NCBI RefSeq assembly: GCF_002878395.1
Contig: NC_061111.1
Coordinates: 24,983,571 to 25,047,570 of the forward strand
Direction: 5' to 3'
DNA from: Capsicum annuum
Lineage: Eukaryota; Streptophyta; Magnoliopsida; Solanales; Solanaceae
Length of the DNA stretch: 64,000 bases
In this document: in pieces, positions 23,300-36,014 of the stretch
Layout of the letters: every line of letters starts with the position of its first letter
Numbering within the stretch: position 1 is the first letter of the stretch
The notes under the pieces: model-generated
Told to the model about the DNA's origin: nothing
Databases searched by the model: none
The model's input: the letters and a program-made list of their open reading frames with translations, nothing else
Program-made: the position numbers and the translations under genes

Positions 23300-23890
23300 T
23301 TAACTCTCCCTAATGAGAACATCCTTGAGCCTTTGCATCCCGATCTTGTGCATCATCTTCTTGAAAGTTGCTGTTAGAAGAGACTTGGTGAATAAATCAG
23401 TTATATTATCACTTGAACGAATTTGTTGCACATTAATATCACCATTCTTTTGTAGCTCATGTGTATAGAAAAACTTTGATGAAGTGTGCTTCGTTCTTAC
23501 TCCTTTTATGAATCCTCTCTTAAGATGTACTATGCATGCTGCATTATCTCTGTATAAAACTGTGAGTTAATTGTCACATTTCAAACCACATTTTTCTCGA
23601 ATCAGATGTATCATGGACCTCAACCACACACATTCTTGGTTCACTTGATGAATAACTATTCTCTCAATATGATTCGATGAAGTGGCTACGATAGTCTGCT
23701 TTGTATATCTCCAAGATATGACAGTACCACCATATATAAACACATAACTTGTTTGAGATTGAGCTTTATGTGGGTCATATAAGTACCCAACATCAGCATG
23801 GCCAATAAGATCGGGACTGCAATTTTGTTAACAAATTAACTGAAAAGGCTATATCAATCCTTGTAGTATTTGCAAGATTCATAAGTGCAC
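23300..23890 (-). pseudogene. RH: Copia RNase H and polyprotein C-terminus
   Basis: On the minus strand the frame reads DLIGHADVGYLYDPHKAQSQ, then YIYGG-like and VISWRYTKQTIVATSSNHIE, then CVWLRSMIHLIREKCG, LYRDNAACIVHLKRGFIKG, RTKHTSSKFFYTHELQKNGD and INVQQIRSSDNITDLFTKSL, ending MQRLKDVLIRES with TAA at 23300-23302. These are the standard landmarks of Copia RNase H; the active-site aspartates in HADVGY and RDNAA are kept. At least one internal stop is present (after the CDN near 23560), so it is a pseudogene, but unusually well preserved for this window. Confidence 0.9.
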
Positions 23891-23899
23891 CAATTACAC

Positions 23900-24345
23900 T
23901 AAGATATGGTACTTCTCAACCAATTCAAATTTTTATATTTCCCGTTTCAACAAATAATCTATTGCTTCAGAAAACTCTCCAAGAGTTTCAATAATATTCA
24001 AACCATCAATTTATCCCTTATAGGGATAATGAACAAGTTTCTCAGAAATTTTATATGGTTCAGATATTCTGAATCCTTTAGGGATTTTCATATAGAATTT
24101 TGTCAAGTTATAATATTCAACATTTCATGTGTGACATCTTCGAGTGGACTGCAAATCAAATAAGTTTTATGCTTATCAAGTTGCATCCTTTCATATCACT
24201 TAATAAATGTTTCTACGTCATCATGCTTAAATTAACGTAGAATTCAGATCCTTGTAATCTTTCATAATATTGTGCCAATATTGTATCAAAGTTATTGATG
24301 ATATATCATTTCGTATCGGTTCATAGTTTAACATAACATTTTGAC
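23900..24345 (-). pseudogene. RT: Copia reverse transcriptase fragment
   Basis: The minus-strand pieces include FYMKIPKGFRISEPYKISEK (near 24025-24110), matching the MKIPEGF block of Copia RT. A further piece near 23905-23990 reads IIETLGEFSEAIDYLLKREI. The catalytic YVDD box was not found, so the middle of RT is deleted or badly damaged. Confidence 0.7.
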
Positions 24346-24349
24346 ATCT

Positions 24350-25300
24350 CATCACTTATTATTTTCAGGTACCTAAACCTATCATAAGGTTTCATGAAGT
24401 GTTATGTTGTACGCTTTTCAAGAGCACATTGCCTTCTTATTATGATTATTTGCTCCTTATTTTTCAAGGATTATTTTATTTGGAACTGATTGGTCTACCA
24501 TGCTTCACGCATGCATAGACTTTGTCCTTTGGGGACATAAAATTAGAATACTTGCATTTTAATATGAGATGCTTTCGGCATTTGACTTGAATTATCTTTT
24601 GAAGAGGATCTGATGATAATTTCTAACATATTTCTTAGCTACTTATAATCACTCCCTTATTTTAGGAAAATTGACATACATTCTCCATCTTCTTTGAGGA
24701 ATTCACCTTTGTGCATTATGATATATTCATTAATCATATACAGCACAACAGAACTATTAGATGGACAATGTGTGGTTCGTGACTTAGAACCAACTTTGAG
24801 GGGAAATTAATCATAATTTATTAATTTAATGCACACAAGGGCTATTCTATAAAACATATCATATTCTAACCAACACATGAATATTTGTTCTCATTAGCAA
24901 TGGTTTAACTATTTATCGAACGCATTCAATGACAAACCATCATCATCAAGATGAATTGTCTTGATTACACAATCTGAAAATTATGCTCTTGACTCAATTT
25001 TCTTGAGCAAGCAATTTTATGAATGTTAAATTGCAGGTTAACAATAAATATACATAGTGATCATGTTATTGATGCATCTTAATAGATCACATGATAGGTG
25101 AACGAGCCCTTATTCACCTTTTATATTTTTTAGATTTTAAGGAAGTCAATCCCAAAATTAGTTCGTTCAATCAACATATCATGAGAACAAGCAACAGTAA
25201 AGTTCATGAAGAATTTTTAAATTCTTCAATATATATTTAATACTCAATATGTACATCTTCGGGATGTCATAATCATTTATGTTAACTTATGAATTTATTT
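24350..25300 (-). pseudogene. INT: Copia integrase C-terminus and IN-RT linker, decayed
   Basis: The minus strand shows CPQRT-like then a RGRPIGSK-like remnant (near 24480-24530), RRQCALEKRTT (near 24420) and ISDEMSKCYV (near 24345), the usual linker between Copia integrase and RT. Near 24690-24720 a PPQRRWRMYVNF block resembles the end of integrase. Upstream of that no frame is convincing. The order supports one relic running from 25300 down to 22873. Confidence 0.6.
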
Positions 25301-25691
25301 GTGCTAGTAAACTCCAAGTTTACCATGACGTGCGTCTTTTACTTTAGTAAACTTCTTGTTTACTGTGACATGAATTTTGTATCAATAAATAATAAATTCT
25401 TAGTTTATTATGGCATGTGATTTCATCATACTTGAGTAACTTTTCACATTCATGTTTCTTACCAATGTAACTTGAAGATATTTAATCTTCCAATTATTCT
25501 ACCTCTTTTAGAGGTGGATTGTGATATCTTTACAACAAAGAAAACATTTAAGTGTATATACAGTCACATTCACCTAGGGTATAGATCTGTATTTATAATA
25601 ATCGAAATTCTCATTCCCAGGAATAAAATATAATCATGCCTTAAGCGTATCAAATTATGATAGCTACTACAAAAGCAATTCCTATATTCCA
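25301..25691. other. Unassigned AT-rich sequence
   Basis: No coding motif. Short repeats of TAGTAAAC/TTTACTGTGACATG type occur at 25305-25400. It may be remaining Copia or a filler at the junction with the array. Confidence 0.4.
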
Positions 25692-26889
25692 GTTATTCAG
25701 TTATCAGTATTTCAATACTTTAACTTACAGACTATTTTAGAATCAGGTTATGCGCTCAGTCTTGCATTCTTAAATAAGAATCATTTTAATGAATTCATGT
25801 TCAGTTACCTTACGTTCCTCAGTCAGTCCTTACCTCATATACATAGTACTCTACAGTTTCAATCCAGTTATTTAGGCTAAGAATAGTTTAATCTTACGTG
25901 ACCAGTATTCAGCTATCTGCCATTTAGTTAATCAGATAAGCTAGTATGTTTATTCATTCGTGCTCAACGCCCGTGTAAATATTTTCAGTAGTTTTAGGTG
26001 AAGTGATGTGCTAAGGTGGAGAGTATAGTTGAGAAAGTATTCAAAAAATGTGTCTAAGCTTGAAAATTTATAGCAGCAGTGCACAAGGCTTAGCAACTCT
26101 ATCTTATAAGGTGTTTTGTAGACCTTACTCCATGTGATAGAATTAGATCCATGCTATGATTTCTTATTCAGATGTCTTATTCAGACCATTCCAAGATTTT
26201 CTAGCTCTTTAAAGTCAGTAGAACTCTATAAAAAGAGTATCAAGAACTGCTTCAGTCGAGTATAGGTTTTCAGCATAAGTTAGTCCGTAAAGCCAATACT
26301 TCAGGTTAGCAGTCAGGTGGACAAGTTCGTATGGTTTCCAATCTTTACATCTAGTTGTAATATCTGAAGTTTCATGAATATGGCCCTTCCAAGATAGAGC
26401 ATCCTAGTAGTAACGAGTTCAGCCTAGTTCATATATCATGTCTCAATTTTAGATCCTAGATATTCAGTTACGATTCAGTTCTTAGGTGCCCCGTGCATCG
26501 TCTTATGCTTTTCCTCAACACCTTAGTTAGGTCAACATTCTTTGAGGGACATAGTGTCCCAAGAGAGAGATGTACTATAACCCCCGAGCTTTCATGTCCT
26601 AAACTTTCCATTTTCTCTTCACATTAGGAATCTAGTTGGAATAATGGATACTCATAATTTAACTCTTTTGTTCCAATCTCAGCCGTATGACCATCCCTAT
26701 GTCATGATGCATATCCAAGAAATTAGTTCAGTCCATGTATTCGGATTATGTATCACGATTCAGACTCAGTCCAGTTCTTACACCCCGTTCATTCATGTTT
26801 AGTAAATGATCTCAGGTTTATCAGTATTCTTAGCCTAGGATAATAGTCTTCCCTAGCTTTACCCAGTTCCATGTCTAAGATATGATTAT
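25692..26889 (+). mobile_element. Partial 3' internal region of a Tekay-type array unit
   Basis: It aligns in order with 31806-33000 and 51897-53160 (the TCAGTATTTCAATACTT start, the GTGTCCCAAG...GATGTACTATAACCCC stretch near 26555). It lacks about 240 bases, including the purine tract, right before the LTR at 26890; the lost piece is flanked by short GATAT words in the other copies. Non-coding. Confidence 0.82.
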
Positions 26890-29467
26890 TGTAACACCCC
26901 ATGCTTTTTTATAGCTTAAAATTCATCCCTAGAATGTTAAAGACTTGCTTTAAAGGTGAATACACTTTTATGCATATGGAATTTTCAAGATCTTGACTTT
27001 ACATCGCATGAGAAATTTAATAAGCTTTCCATTGATAATAAATTTGCCTAAATTTGACCCCTGGGCAAAGAGTTAGAGCCATTTGAGTAAGACAGTGTAC
27101 CACCTGGTACTTTAGCGCATCATGGAGGCAGTCCAAATGGCATTTGTCATTTTTTAGTGAGACAATGTGATACCACCGCGTCGTGCCACTAGTATTTTTC
27201 CCAATTGTCACTTTCCAGTGTGACTACGCGATCATGGTGCATCGCACCAAAGAGAAAATTCACAACCAGTAAGGCACCGCAATGGCACTACATCGTGCCA
27301 TCACCCCAGTTCCCAATCGTCAGTTTCCAGTGACACTACGCGATAGTGCCATGTCGCGCCAGCTTACAAAATCAAAATTTTCAGTCAGTGTTAGGTTTTA
27401 ATTTTGAGGGTAAGAAGGTCTTTTTCCTTCACCCCCAGTCAGCCTAAACACACAATCAAACCCTTAAAGAGAACAAATTGCTCATTTTTTGACTATTTTC
27501 TTAAGAAGCAAGCCATTCTCTCTCAAAGGGTAAAACCCTAGTTTAACAAATCAAGATCAAGCTCAAGAAATCCTTCATGAACTTAAAGAATCTCACAAAT
27601 TAAGGTATGTTAGATGTTCATTCATGACTCCCTTTCACCCATGAAGTCCAAGAATCCTTTTTCAAAGTAAAAAGATGATGTATTTATGATTTTCATATTT
27701 GAATTAGATTGAAATCGTGTTTATAATATTAGTTGGTTTCAATCCATGATTTAAATGTAAGTTTCATGAAATGAAATAGCATGTATAATAAATATGTGAT
27801 TGTCTTGATAGACCCTTAAATTTATAAAGTGATTAATGCATCTATGATGTTGATTTGGTTTTCAATCCATGATTATGATAAGATTCATAAAAAATAAAAT
27901 AGTATTTAGGGGGAATTATATGAATTACATACTAAACCCTTGAATTTGAAATTAAGTATTGTATTGATTATGTTTATGTGATGACCATTATCATGTGAAA
28001 TACTCATGCTCCCCAAGTATTTGCTAAAATGCCTATGTGAACTAGATAGAGGAATCATGAGATGTTATTATGAGATCTTAATCATGTACAAGTTTAATGC
28101 ATTACAAGTGTTTGATGAAATGTCTCTATGAATGAATTATGACCAAGTGAACATTATTATATTATTCAAGATTATGATTTGCTTTACTTTTCATGCTATC
28201 GAGTCCTGGAGGTATTTAATACCCAATAATTTAGCTGTTTACCTAGATCCAGTGTAAGTTATAGAATTGTATCAGTCATGTCACAATCAGTACTCTTAGT
28301 CTATTATAGAACTCAGTAGTACTCAGTCAATTACAGAGCTTAGGAAAACTCAATCTCAGTCCAGTCCAGTGCAGTATACTCAATTCAGTGTCTTTCAGTT
28401 GGGAGTAGGATTCAGCACTGAGTGAGAGCAGGGATGATAGCTTTTCCATCAGATAGGTAGAGTCGTTAGTAGAAATCCCTTTACTCTAGAACTACGTAGC
28501 CAGTGCAGGATGAGAAGTCACCCCTTAAACTATGCTTGACAACCTCTCAGGGGTCACCCGTTAGATTAGGCTTGGCTCCGCCCAGGTGTTACTCGTCAGT
28601 TAGGCTTGGCATCTTGGTTTTCTAGTGTTAGTACCCGTGGCACGGTATTAGCACCCTTCCAACTGGGATTACAGGTTGGTCCCCTATCGGTTCAGATTTA
28701 GGGTATGTCAATTAGATGATTACCTCCCACAGTTTTAGTCTCAGTTTCAGTCTTCAGTTCAGAAATCAACTCAATTTTACTGAACCAGGACTGTCAGATA
28801 CAATTAATCAATATTAGTTAATAAGTTATCAGATTCAATACTTAGCATAAGAAAAGCTCAGTTACAATTAATATATATATGTATATGCATAAATTGCATT
28901 CTCAGTATTTACAGTATTCTTAGATTCTCCACGTTCTCTCATGTTCAGTTATTCTCATTCAGTTAGGTATATCCTTATACATATGAACCTTTGTATTCAG
29001 ACTTACCTCATCTAGCATTACAGTACATTCCCACATTCTGACACATACTTTTCTGCACTATGATATTTCATATCATAGGTTCGGACGCTCAGGTTCTCGA
29101 TCATGCAGAGTAGATTTAGGTTCAGCCAGCAGTAGTAGATTTAGCAGTGAGTCCTCATCATTCGAGGATATTATACTATTTCATACTTTCATTAGATGTA
29201 TTAGTTCAGTTTATGGAGTTAGTTGGGGGATTGTCCCATTAAATCCACTTTCAGACAGATTTAGTTAGAGGCTTTTCAGACTAGTTTTCAGACAGTGTTT
29301 GGTTTTTATTAAATATTGTTATTTATTAGTATTTCAAATGTTTTGAGCCTTATAATTACAGTATTATTCTTCAGTGCTCTTAGCAAATATCATTCATGGG
29401 TTAGCTTGTGGTCCTTCGGGGTCGTAAGGACTGTGTGATGACTAGGGGGTAGTCTCGGGTAATTACA
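26890..29467 (+). repeat. LTR 'E' of the gag-PR Tekay-type array
   Basis: It runs TGTAACACCCC to AATTACA, 2578 bp. U3 has a CG-rich array of four degenerate units at about 27100-27360. Conserved stem-loops: 29058-29078 (CTATGAT/ATCATAG), TGGG/CCCA at 29224-29238 and GTCCTT/AAGGAC at 29411-29431. It is roughly 85-90 % similar by eye to LTRs F and G. Confidence 0.9.
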
Positions 29468-29470
29468 AAC

Positions 29471-29482
29471 TTAGTATCAAAG
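29471..29482 (+). other. Primer binding site of array unit 1
   Basis: TTAGTATCAAAG, an initiator-Met type site with one change from the F copy pattern. Confidence 0.75.
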
Positions 29483-29689
29483 TTAGGTTCAATAGAGTCC
29501 TAGGGAGTCTAAAATCCGCATCGCGTAGAGTCTTGTGCCTGGGTGTGTAGTGCGCTATACTTATGGACAGGAGGCTATGAGATGTTTTAGCAAAAGTTTC
29601 CCTTCTTTCAGTAGTCATGTCATGCGAGTGAGCATGAGATCAAGTTATAATTTCAATCTAATTCCTTTCTTCCTTATGCTTCCAGAACA

Positions 29690-30330
29690 TTACTTCTAGA
29701 GAAGCTTATGAAATAAGTAATGAAAATCAGTCAGCACCTCAGCCTGTTCAGGTAGATCCCCTGGACGAGCATGTCTTTCATGCAGAATTTAGAGCTACTT
29801 TCACTGTGTTAGCCAATTCAGTAGTTGATCAGAATAACCTATAGGTTGTTGTCCTATATAGGATTGGGGTTCATACTCAGCAAAGCAAGGGGGAGAAGTA
29901 TAGGAACAAAGATAGAAAGATTAAAAATAAGAGATTTAGAACAAGTGGTTTTAGGCCAATGCCAGAGAGTGGTAATCGGTTCCTATTTCATCAGAAATTC
30001 TCAGCCCCAAATCCTTCTGTAGCTAGTGATCCAGTTCCAAAGTTTAGAAATATAAGCCAAGATAGCACGTCAGACTCCAAGTCTTAGGGTAGCATGAAAA
30101 GAGGTCGTACCCACCCACTTTGCCAGAAATATGGTAGAAATCATCCGGGTGTGTATAGGGCTAGAAGTCGCGTACGTTTTGAGTATGCCAAGTTAGGCCA
30201 TAGAATCAGAGAATATCCTCAGTCAGGTTCACAGGGTCAGTACAACCATCTTTTAGCTCAGTTCGATTGCCCGAATTAGCAGGGTACCACTTCTAGTGCC
30301 GCCTATGGGCAATGCCCAAACAGACTTTAT
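29690..30330 (+). pseudogene. gag: gag of array unit 1, broken
   Basis: The pattern ENQSAPQPVQVDPLDEHVFH then AEFRATFTVLANSV (about 29720-29820) is Tekay gag N-terminus. A zinc knuckle region lies at 30094-30279: LCQKYGRNHPG, then RFEYAKLGHRIREYPQSG, in which cysteines of the CCHC box are lost. At the expected start both this copy and the one at 36015 have ATT where Tekay gag has ATG, so the loss seems to predate the copying. Stops at about 29842 and 30087. The middle of capsid (the part with the NPP-x-FTG block in element B) is missing. Confidence 0.8.
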
Positions 30331-30379
30331 GCACTTTAGTACAGACAAGATCAGGAAAGTTTTCTTGATGCGGTCACTG

Positions 30380-30609
30380 GTATGTTACAAATCTTCTATT
30401 TATATATTCATGCCCTATTAGATCCAGGAGTTTCTCTGTGTTGTGTAACTCCTTGCATAGTAGACAACTTTAAAGTCATACTAAAAATCCTAATAGAACC
30501 TTTCTTAGTGCTTAAATCAATGGGAAAATTTATTCCATCCAGACGAGTATATAGGAATTTCAAAAAAATCCCTTTAGTTAATTTCAATAATAGAGTCGTT
30601 CCATTTTAG
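30380..30609 (+). pseudogene. PR: Protease fragment of array unit 1
   Basis: It reads ALLDPGVSLCCVTPCIVDNF, with the aspartate at 30421, then IEPFLVLKSMGKFIPSRRVY. The other array copy (50490-50690) has the better kept DPGASLSYVTP. After it no RT, RNase H or integrase follows: the reading frame runs out and non-coding sequence leads to the next LTR. The family has therefore lost pol. Confidence 0.8.
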
Positions 30610-33236
30610 TTTCTTTATGAATTAGTCCTTGAATGAAGGGGTAGTACCTCAGTTTTAGTTGATTTAAGTTTGAATCACTAGATTGAACTAGTAGAAAGAG
30701 AAGTTGAGAGTTCTAAGTTAGTCAATGTTGAGGCTACTATATGATGATTGTTGGGGCAATAGAAAGCTAGGAATCATGTATTAGAAGGAAGTACTAGCAG
30801 TGGACCTTACATTATCAGGAGTAGTTCTTCAGAATCAGTTTAGTGTTTATGAGCATTATCATATCTCAAACTCTAGTGAAAAGTGGTTTCAGTTCGATTT
30901 AGAGTTTATTAAGTTATTCACAGACTTAGAATAATGACATTAAGGTAAGGGGGAGATGTTAGAACAAGTAACTAAGTCATGCTTTATATTCTAGTAGTAA
31001 TGTCAGTAATGTTAGTACTCATGCCTTACATGTCAACTCTATGATTGTAGTTCATATTCATGCGCATTAGTAAAAATTATGTACGCTTACAATTCCTAGT
31101 ATAAGGTGTTCCAGATCACTTAGTGTTACGAATCGTGTTCCATGAATACAAAAATTCCAAACTTAGGTCATGCCACTCATGACTCATATACTCAAATTTT
31201 ATAGTATGTTCAATTCCAGTACTCATGCTACTCTCTTAATAATCAGCTAAATTTAGATTATGTCATGTATACCCTCAGTTAGACCTTTTGATAAATCCAT
31301 GATGTTGATATTTTATTTATCAGGCCTCAGTTAAGTATCAAGTTTGGTGTAGTGTCCATTCATGCTTCAGGTCTGCATGTTTTAGCCTTTCAGTGAACTC
31401 CCCTTATGAGATGATGTAGTGATGGGCGATTGCTTAAAAAGGAGAGAGTAGGCTAAATGTTTTATGTTAAGAAAGATTAGTGCATTCTTGATTTACATGA
31501 GGCTATAGTCATAAAGATAGGCTTGAATGTCATATTGGTGTGTAAGTGAATGGCTAGCAAGAGGATATATTTAGTTATTGAAGGGAGAGAAGAAGATAAG
31601 AGAAGGCAGAGTGTGCTCGTATATTTAGATCCTCAATTTATGTTAGTTTCCCTCACGTAGTTTCAGACCCAGTATTATACAGTATCTATGTTTTATCATA
31701 TCCCAGCATTCAGTTCCAGTATGAATCTCAGTCACAGTCTTAGTCCAGCAATCATCTCAGTGGCTCAGTTCAGTTTTATGTTTGCTTGACCATAGCGTAC
31801 CGTCACCAAATATTCAGTTATCAGTATTTCAATACTTCAACTTATAGACCATTTCAGAATCAGGTTATGTGCTCAGTCTTACATTCTCAAATAAGAATCG
31901 TTTCAAAGAATTCATGTTCAGTTACCTTACGTTCCTCAGCCAGTCCTTACCTCATGTGCATAGTACTCTATAGTTTCTGTCCAGTTATTTAGGCTAAGAA
32001 TAGTTTAATCTTATGTGACTAGTATTCAGCTATCGACCATTTAGTTAATCAGATAAGCTAGTATGTTTATGCATTCGTGCTTAGCGCCCATGTAAATATT
32101 TTCAGTAGTTTCAGGTGAAGTGCTGTGCTAAGGTGGAGAGTATATTGAGAAAGTATTTGAAAAATATGTCTAAGCTTGAAAATTTATAGCAGCAGTGCAC
32201 AAGGCTTAGCAATTCTATCTTAGAAGGTGTTTTTTAGGCCTTACTCCATGTGATAGAATTAGAGCTATGTTAGGATTTCTTGTTCAGATGTCTTCTTCAG
32301 ACCATGCCAAGATATACTTGATCCCTAAAGTCAGTAGAACTCTATAGAAAGAGTGCCAAGAACTGCTCCAGTCGAGTATAAGTTTTCCGCATGAGTTAGT
32401 CCATAAAGCCAGCACTATAGGTTAGCAGTCAGGCAGACAAGTTCATATGGTTTCCCATCTTTCCATCTAGTTGTACTATTCGATGTTTTATGAATATGGA
32501 CATTCCATGATAGAGCATCCTAGTACTAATGAGTTCAGCCTAGTTCATGTATCATGTCTTGATTTTACATCCCAGATATTCAGTTACGATTCAGTTCTTA
32601 GGTGCCCTGTGCATCGTCTCAGGCTTTTCATTAGTATCTCAGTCAATTCAACATTCTTTAAGGGATATAGTGTCCTAAGGGGGAGATGTACTATAACCCC
32701 TAAGCTTTTATGTCCTAAACCTTTCATTTTCTCTTCACATTACAAATCTAGTTGAAATAATGGATACTTATAAGTTGACACTTTCTTCCAATCACAGCCA
32801 TATTACCATCCCTATGTCATGATGCATATCCAAGAAATCAGTCCAGTTCATGTATTTGGTTCATGTATAATGATTTAGAATAAGTCCTATTCTCACACCC
32901 CGTTCATTGATGTTCAGTAAATGATCATAGGTTTATCAGTATTCTCAACCTAGGATAATAGTCTTCCTTAGCTTTACCCGGTTCCATGCCCAAGATATGA
33001 TTATAAACTTAGTATTCCTCACCGTTACACGTTCAGTCATGCATTCATAAATCCATTCAGCCATGTACTTGATGTATCAGATATGCATGGTCAGTATGTA
33101 AACTTAGTATATCAGTAGTTTCAGTAATGTGCTCATGCTTTAGTCATGTATGTTCAATTCATAAACGCAATCTATCAGTGCTTCTCCGCTAAACCAGTCT
33201 CATTTGAGGATGAATGTTTCCAAGGGTGAGATATTA
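30610..33236 (+). mobile_element. Non-coding 3' internal region of array unit 1
   Basis: It aligns with 25692-26889 (part) and 50700-53373. It ends with the inverted repeat CATTTGAGGATGAATG (33201-33216) and a purine tract AAGGGTGAGATAT before the LTR. No domain of pol was seen in any frame. Confidence 0.8.
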
Positions 33237-35795
33237 TGACACCCCATGCTTTTTCTTAGCTTAAAATTCATCCTTATAATGTTAAAGACTTTGTTTAAAA
33301 ATGAATACACTTTTATACATGTGGAATTTTCTAGATTTTAAATTTTCATCACATTGAAAATTGAATAAGCTTTCCATCGATACCAAATTAGCCCAAATCC
33401 GATACCCGGACGAAGAGTTAGAGACATTTTATTAAGACAGTGAAAACCTAGTACTTTAGTGCATCGCGGAGGCAGTCCAAATGATATTTGTCATTTTCCA
33501 GTGAGACTACACAATACCACTGCGTCGTGCCACTAGCCTTTTTCCCAATTGTCACTTCTAGTGTGACTACGCAAACATGGCGCGTCCCGCCAAAGGGAAA
33601 ATTCGCAACCAGTGAAGCACCATGATGGCACCATCGAGCCATCAGCCCAGTTCCCAATCGTCAGTTTTTGTGACATGGCGCATCGTAACACGTCGCGCCA
33701 ACTTACAAAATTATGATTTTCAATCAGTTCCGAGTTTTAATTTTTAGGGCACTAAGGTCTTTTTGCCTCACCCCTAGTTAGCCTAAACACACAATCAAAC
33801 CCTAAAAGAGCACAAATTGCTCATTTATTCACTATTTTCTCAAGAAGTAAGCCATTCTCTCTCAAAGGGCAAAACCCTAGTTCAAGAAATCAAGGTCAAG
33901 CTCTAGAAATACTTCAAGAGCCTCACAAATAATGGTATGTTAGATGTTCATTCATGGGTCCCTTTCACCCATGAAGTCCAAGAATCCTATTACAAAGTAC
34001 AAAGATGATGTATCTATGATTTAATTGAATTCGTGTTTATATATTAGTTGGGTTCCAATCCATGATTTAAATGCAAGTTTCATGAAATTAAATAACACGT
34101 TTAACAAATATGTGATTATCTTGATAGACCCTTAAATTTATAAAGTGATTAATGCATCTATGATGTTGATTTGGTTTTCAATCCATGATTATGATAAGAT
34201 TGATGAAAAATAGAACAATATTCTGGGGAATTATATGAATTGCATGCTAAACCCTTGAATTTGCAATTAAGTATTGTATTCATGATGTTTATGTGATGAC
34301 CATTATCATGTGAAGTACTCATGCTCCCCAAGTATTTGCTAAAATGCCTATGTGAACAAGATAGAGGAATCGTGTGATGTTATTATGAGATCTTAATCAA
34401 GTACAAGTTTAATGCATTAAAAGTGTTTGATGAAATGTCTCTATGAATGAATTATGTATTCTTCCAGATTATTCTTTGCTTTATTTTTCATGCTATCGAG
34501 TCCTGGGGGTATTTAATAGCCGACAATTTAGCCATTTATGTCAGTTACAAAATAGTATCAGTCATGTCATGATCAGTACTCTCAGTTCATTATAGAACTC
34601 AGTAGTACTCAGTCGATTAGAAAACTTAGAAAAACTCAGTAAACTCAGTCTCAGTCCAGTCTATTCTTGTCCAGTCTAGTCCAGTATACTCAGTTTAGTG
34701 TCTTTCAGTTGGGAGTAGGATTCAGCATTGAGCGAGAGCAAGGAAGATAGCTTCCCCTTCAAATAAGCAAAGTCGTTAGTAGCAATCCCAGTACTCCAAA
34801 ACTGTGTAGCCAGCACAAGATGAGAATTCACCTATCAGACAAGGCTTGATACCTCCCAGGGGTCATCCGTCAGATTAGACTTGGCTCCACCAAGGTGTTA
34901 CTCGTCAGTTATCCTTGGCATCCTGGTTTCCTAGTGTTAGTACTCGTGGTATGGTATTAGCATCCTTCCAACTGTGGTTACAGGTTGGAACCCTATTAGT
35001 TCAAATTTGGGGTATGTCAGTTAGATGATTACCTCCCATAATTTTAGTCTTAGTTTCAGTCTTCAGTTCAAAACTCAATCCAGTTTTACAGAATCAGGAC
35101 TATCAGATACAGTCAATCAATATCAGTTAATATTTTATTAGAATTCAATCATAGCATAATAAAAGGTCAATTACAGTTTGTATATATATGTACATATACA
35201 GATTGCATTCTCAGTATTTACAGTATTCTCAGATTCTCCACGTACTTTCATGTTCAGTTATTCTCATTCAGTCAGTTATATCCTCATACATATGAATCCT
35301 TTCATTCAGACTTACCTTATCTAGCATACCAGTACATTCCCACATAATAATACATACTTTTTTGCTCTATGATGTTTCATATCATAGGTTCGGACGTTCA
35401 GGTTCCCGATCACGCAGAGTAGATTCAGATTTAGCCAACAATAATAGATTTAGTAGTGAGTCCTCATAATTCGAGGATATTATACTATTTCATACTTTTA
35501 GTAGATGTATTAGTTCAGTAGATGGATTTAGTTGGGGGATTGTCCCATCAACTCCACTTTTAGACGTTAGAGGATTTTTAGACTAGTTTTCAGATAGTGT
35601 TTAGTTTGTATCAGATGTTGTTATTTATTAGTATTTAAGATGTTTTGAACCTTATGAAGTTCCTGCCTATTTTTCCATATTAATTACAGTATTATTATTT
35701 AGTGCTCACAAAAGATATCATTCATGGGTTAGGTTGTGGTCCTTCGGGGTCGTAAGAATCGTATGACGACTAGGGGGTAGTCTCAGGTCGTTACA
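33237..35795 (+). repeat. LTR 'F' of the array
   Basis: It runs TGACACCCC to CGTTACA, 2559 bp. It serves as 3' LTR of unit 1 and 5' LTR of unit 2, since it has a purine tract on its left and a primer site on its right. CG-rich array at about 33460-33700; stem-loop at 35367-35387; TGGG/CCCA near 35534-35548; the terminal hairpin near 35740 is weakened. Confidence 0.9.
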
Positions 35796-35798
35796 ACC

Positions 35799-35810
35799 TT
35801 GGTATCAAAT
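35799..35810 (+). other. Primer binding site of array unit 2
   Basis: TTGGTATCAAAT, three bases after the LTR end. Confidence 0.78.
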
Positions 35811-36014
35811 CTAGGTTCAATAGAGTCCTAGGGAGTCTAAAATCCACATTGTGTAGATTCTTGTGCATGGGTGTGTAGCGCACCATACTTATGGACAGGA
35901 GGCTATGAGATGTCTTAGGAAAAGTTTCCCTTCTTTCAGTATTCATGTCGTGCGAGTGAGCATGAGCTCAAGTTAAACTTTTAGTCTAATTCATATCTTC
36001 CTCATGCTTCTAGA

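Larger units (their letters stand above)
22873..25300 (-). mobile_element. Ty1-Copia relic, minus strand, 5' end lost
   Basis: From the right it reads integrase remnant, linker, RT remnant, RNase H, purine tract, 3' LTR. This RT-after-integrase order is that of Copia. No second LTR was found to the right; the relic runs out into unassigned sequence (25300-25691) before the Tekay-type array. The 5 bases beside the LTR are TGATC, but no partner duplication was found. Confidence 0.85.

Noticed and set aside
32471..32755. 94-codon open frame
   Set aside because: It lies in the non-coding 3' region of the array unit; the aligned copies at 26450-26720 and 52667-52860 do not keep it whole.
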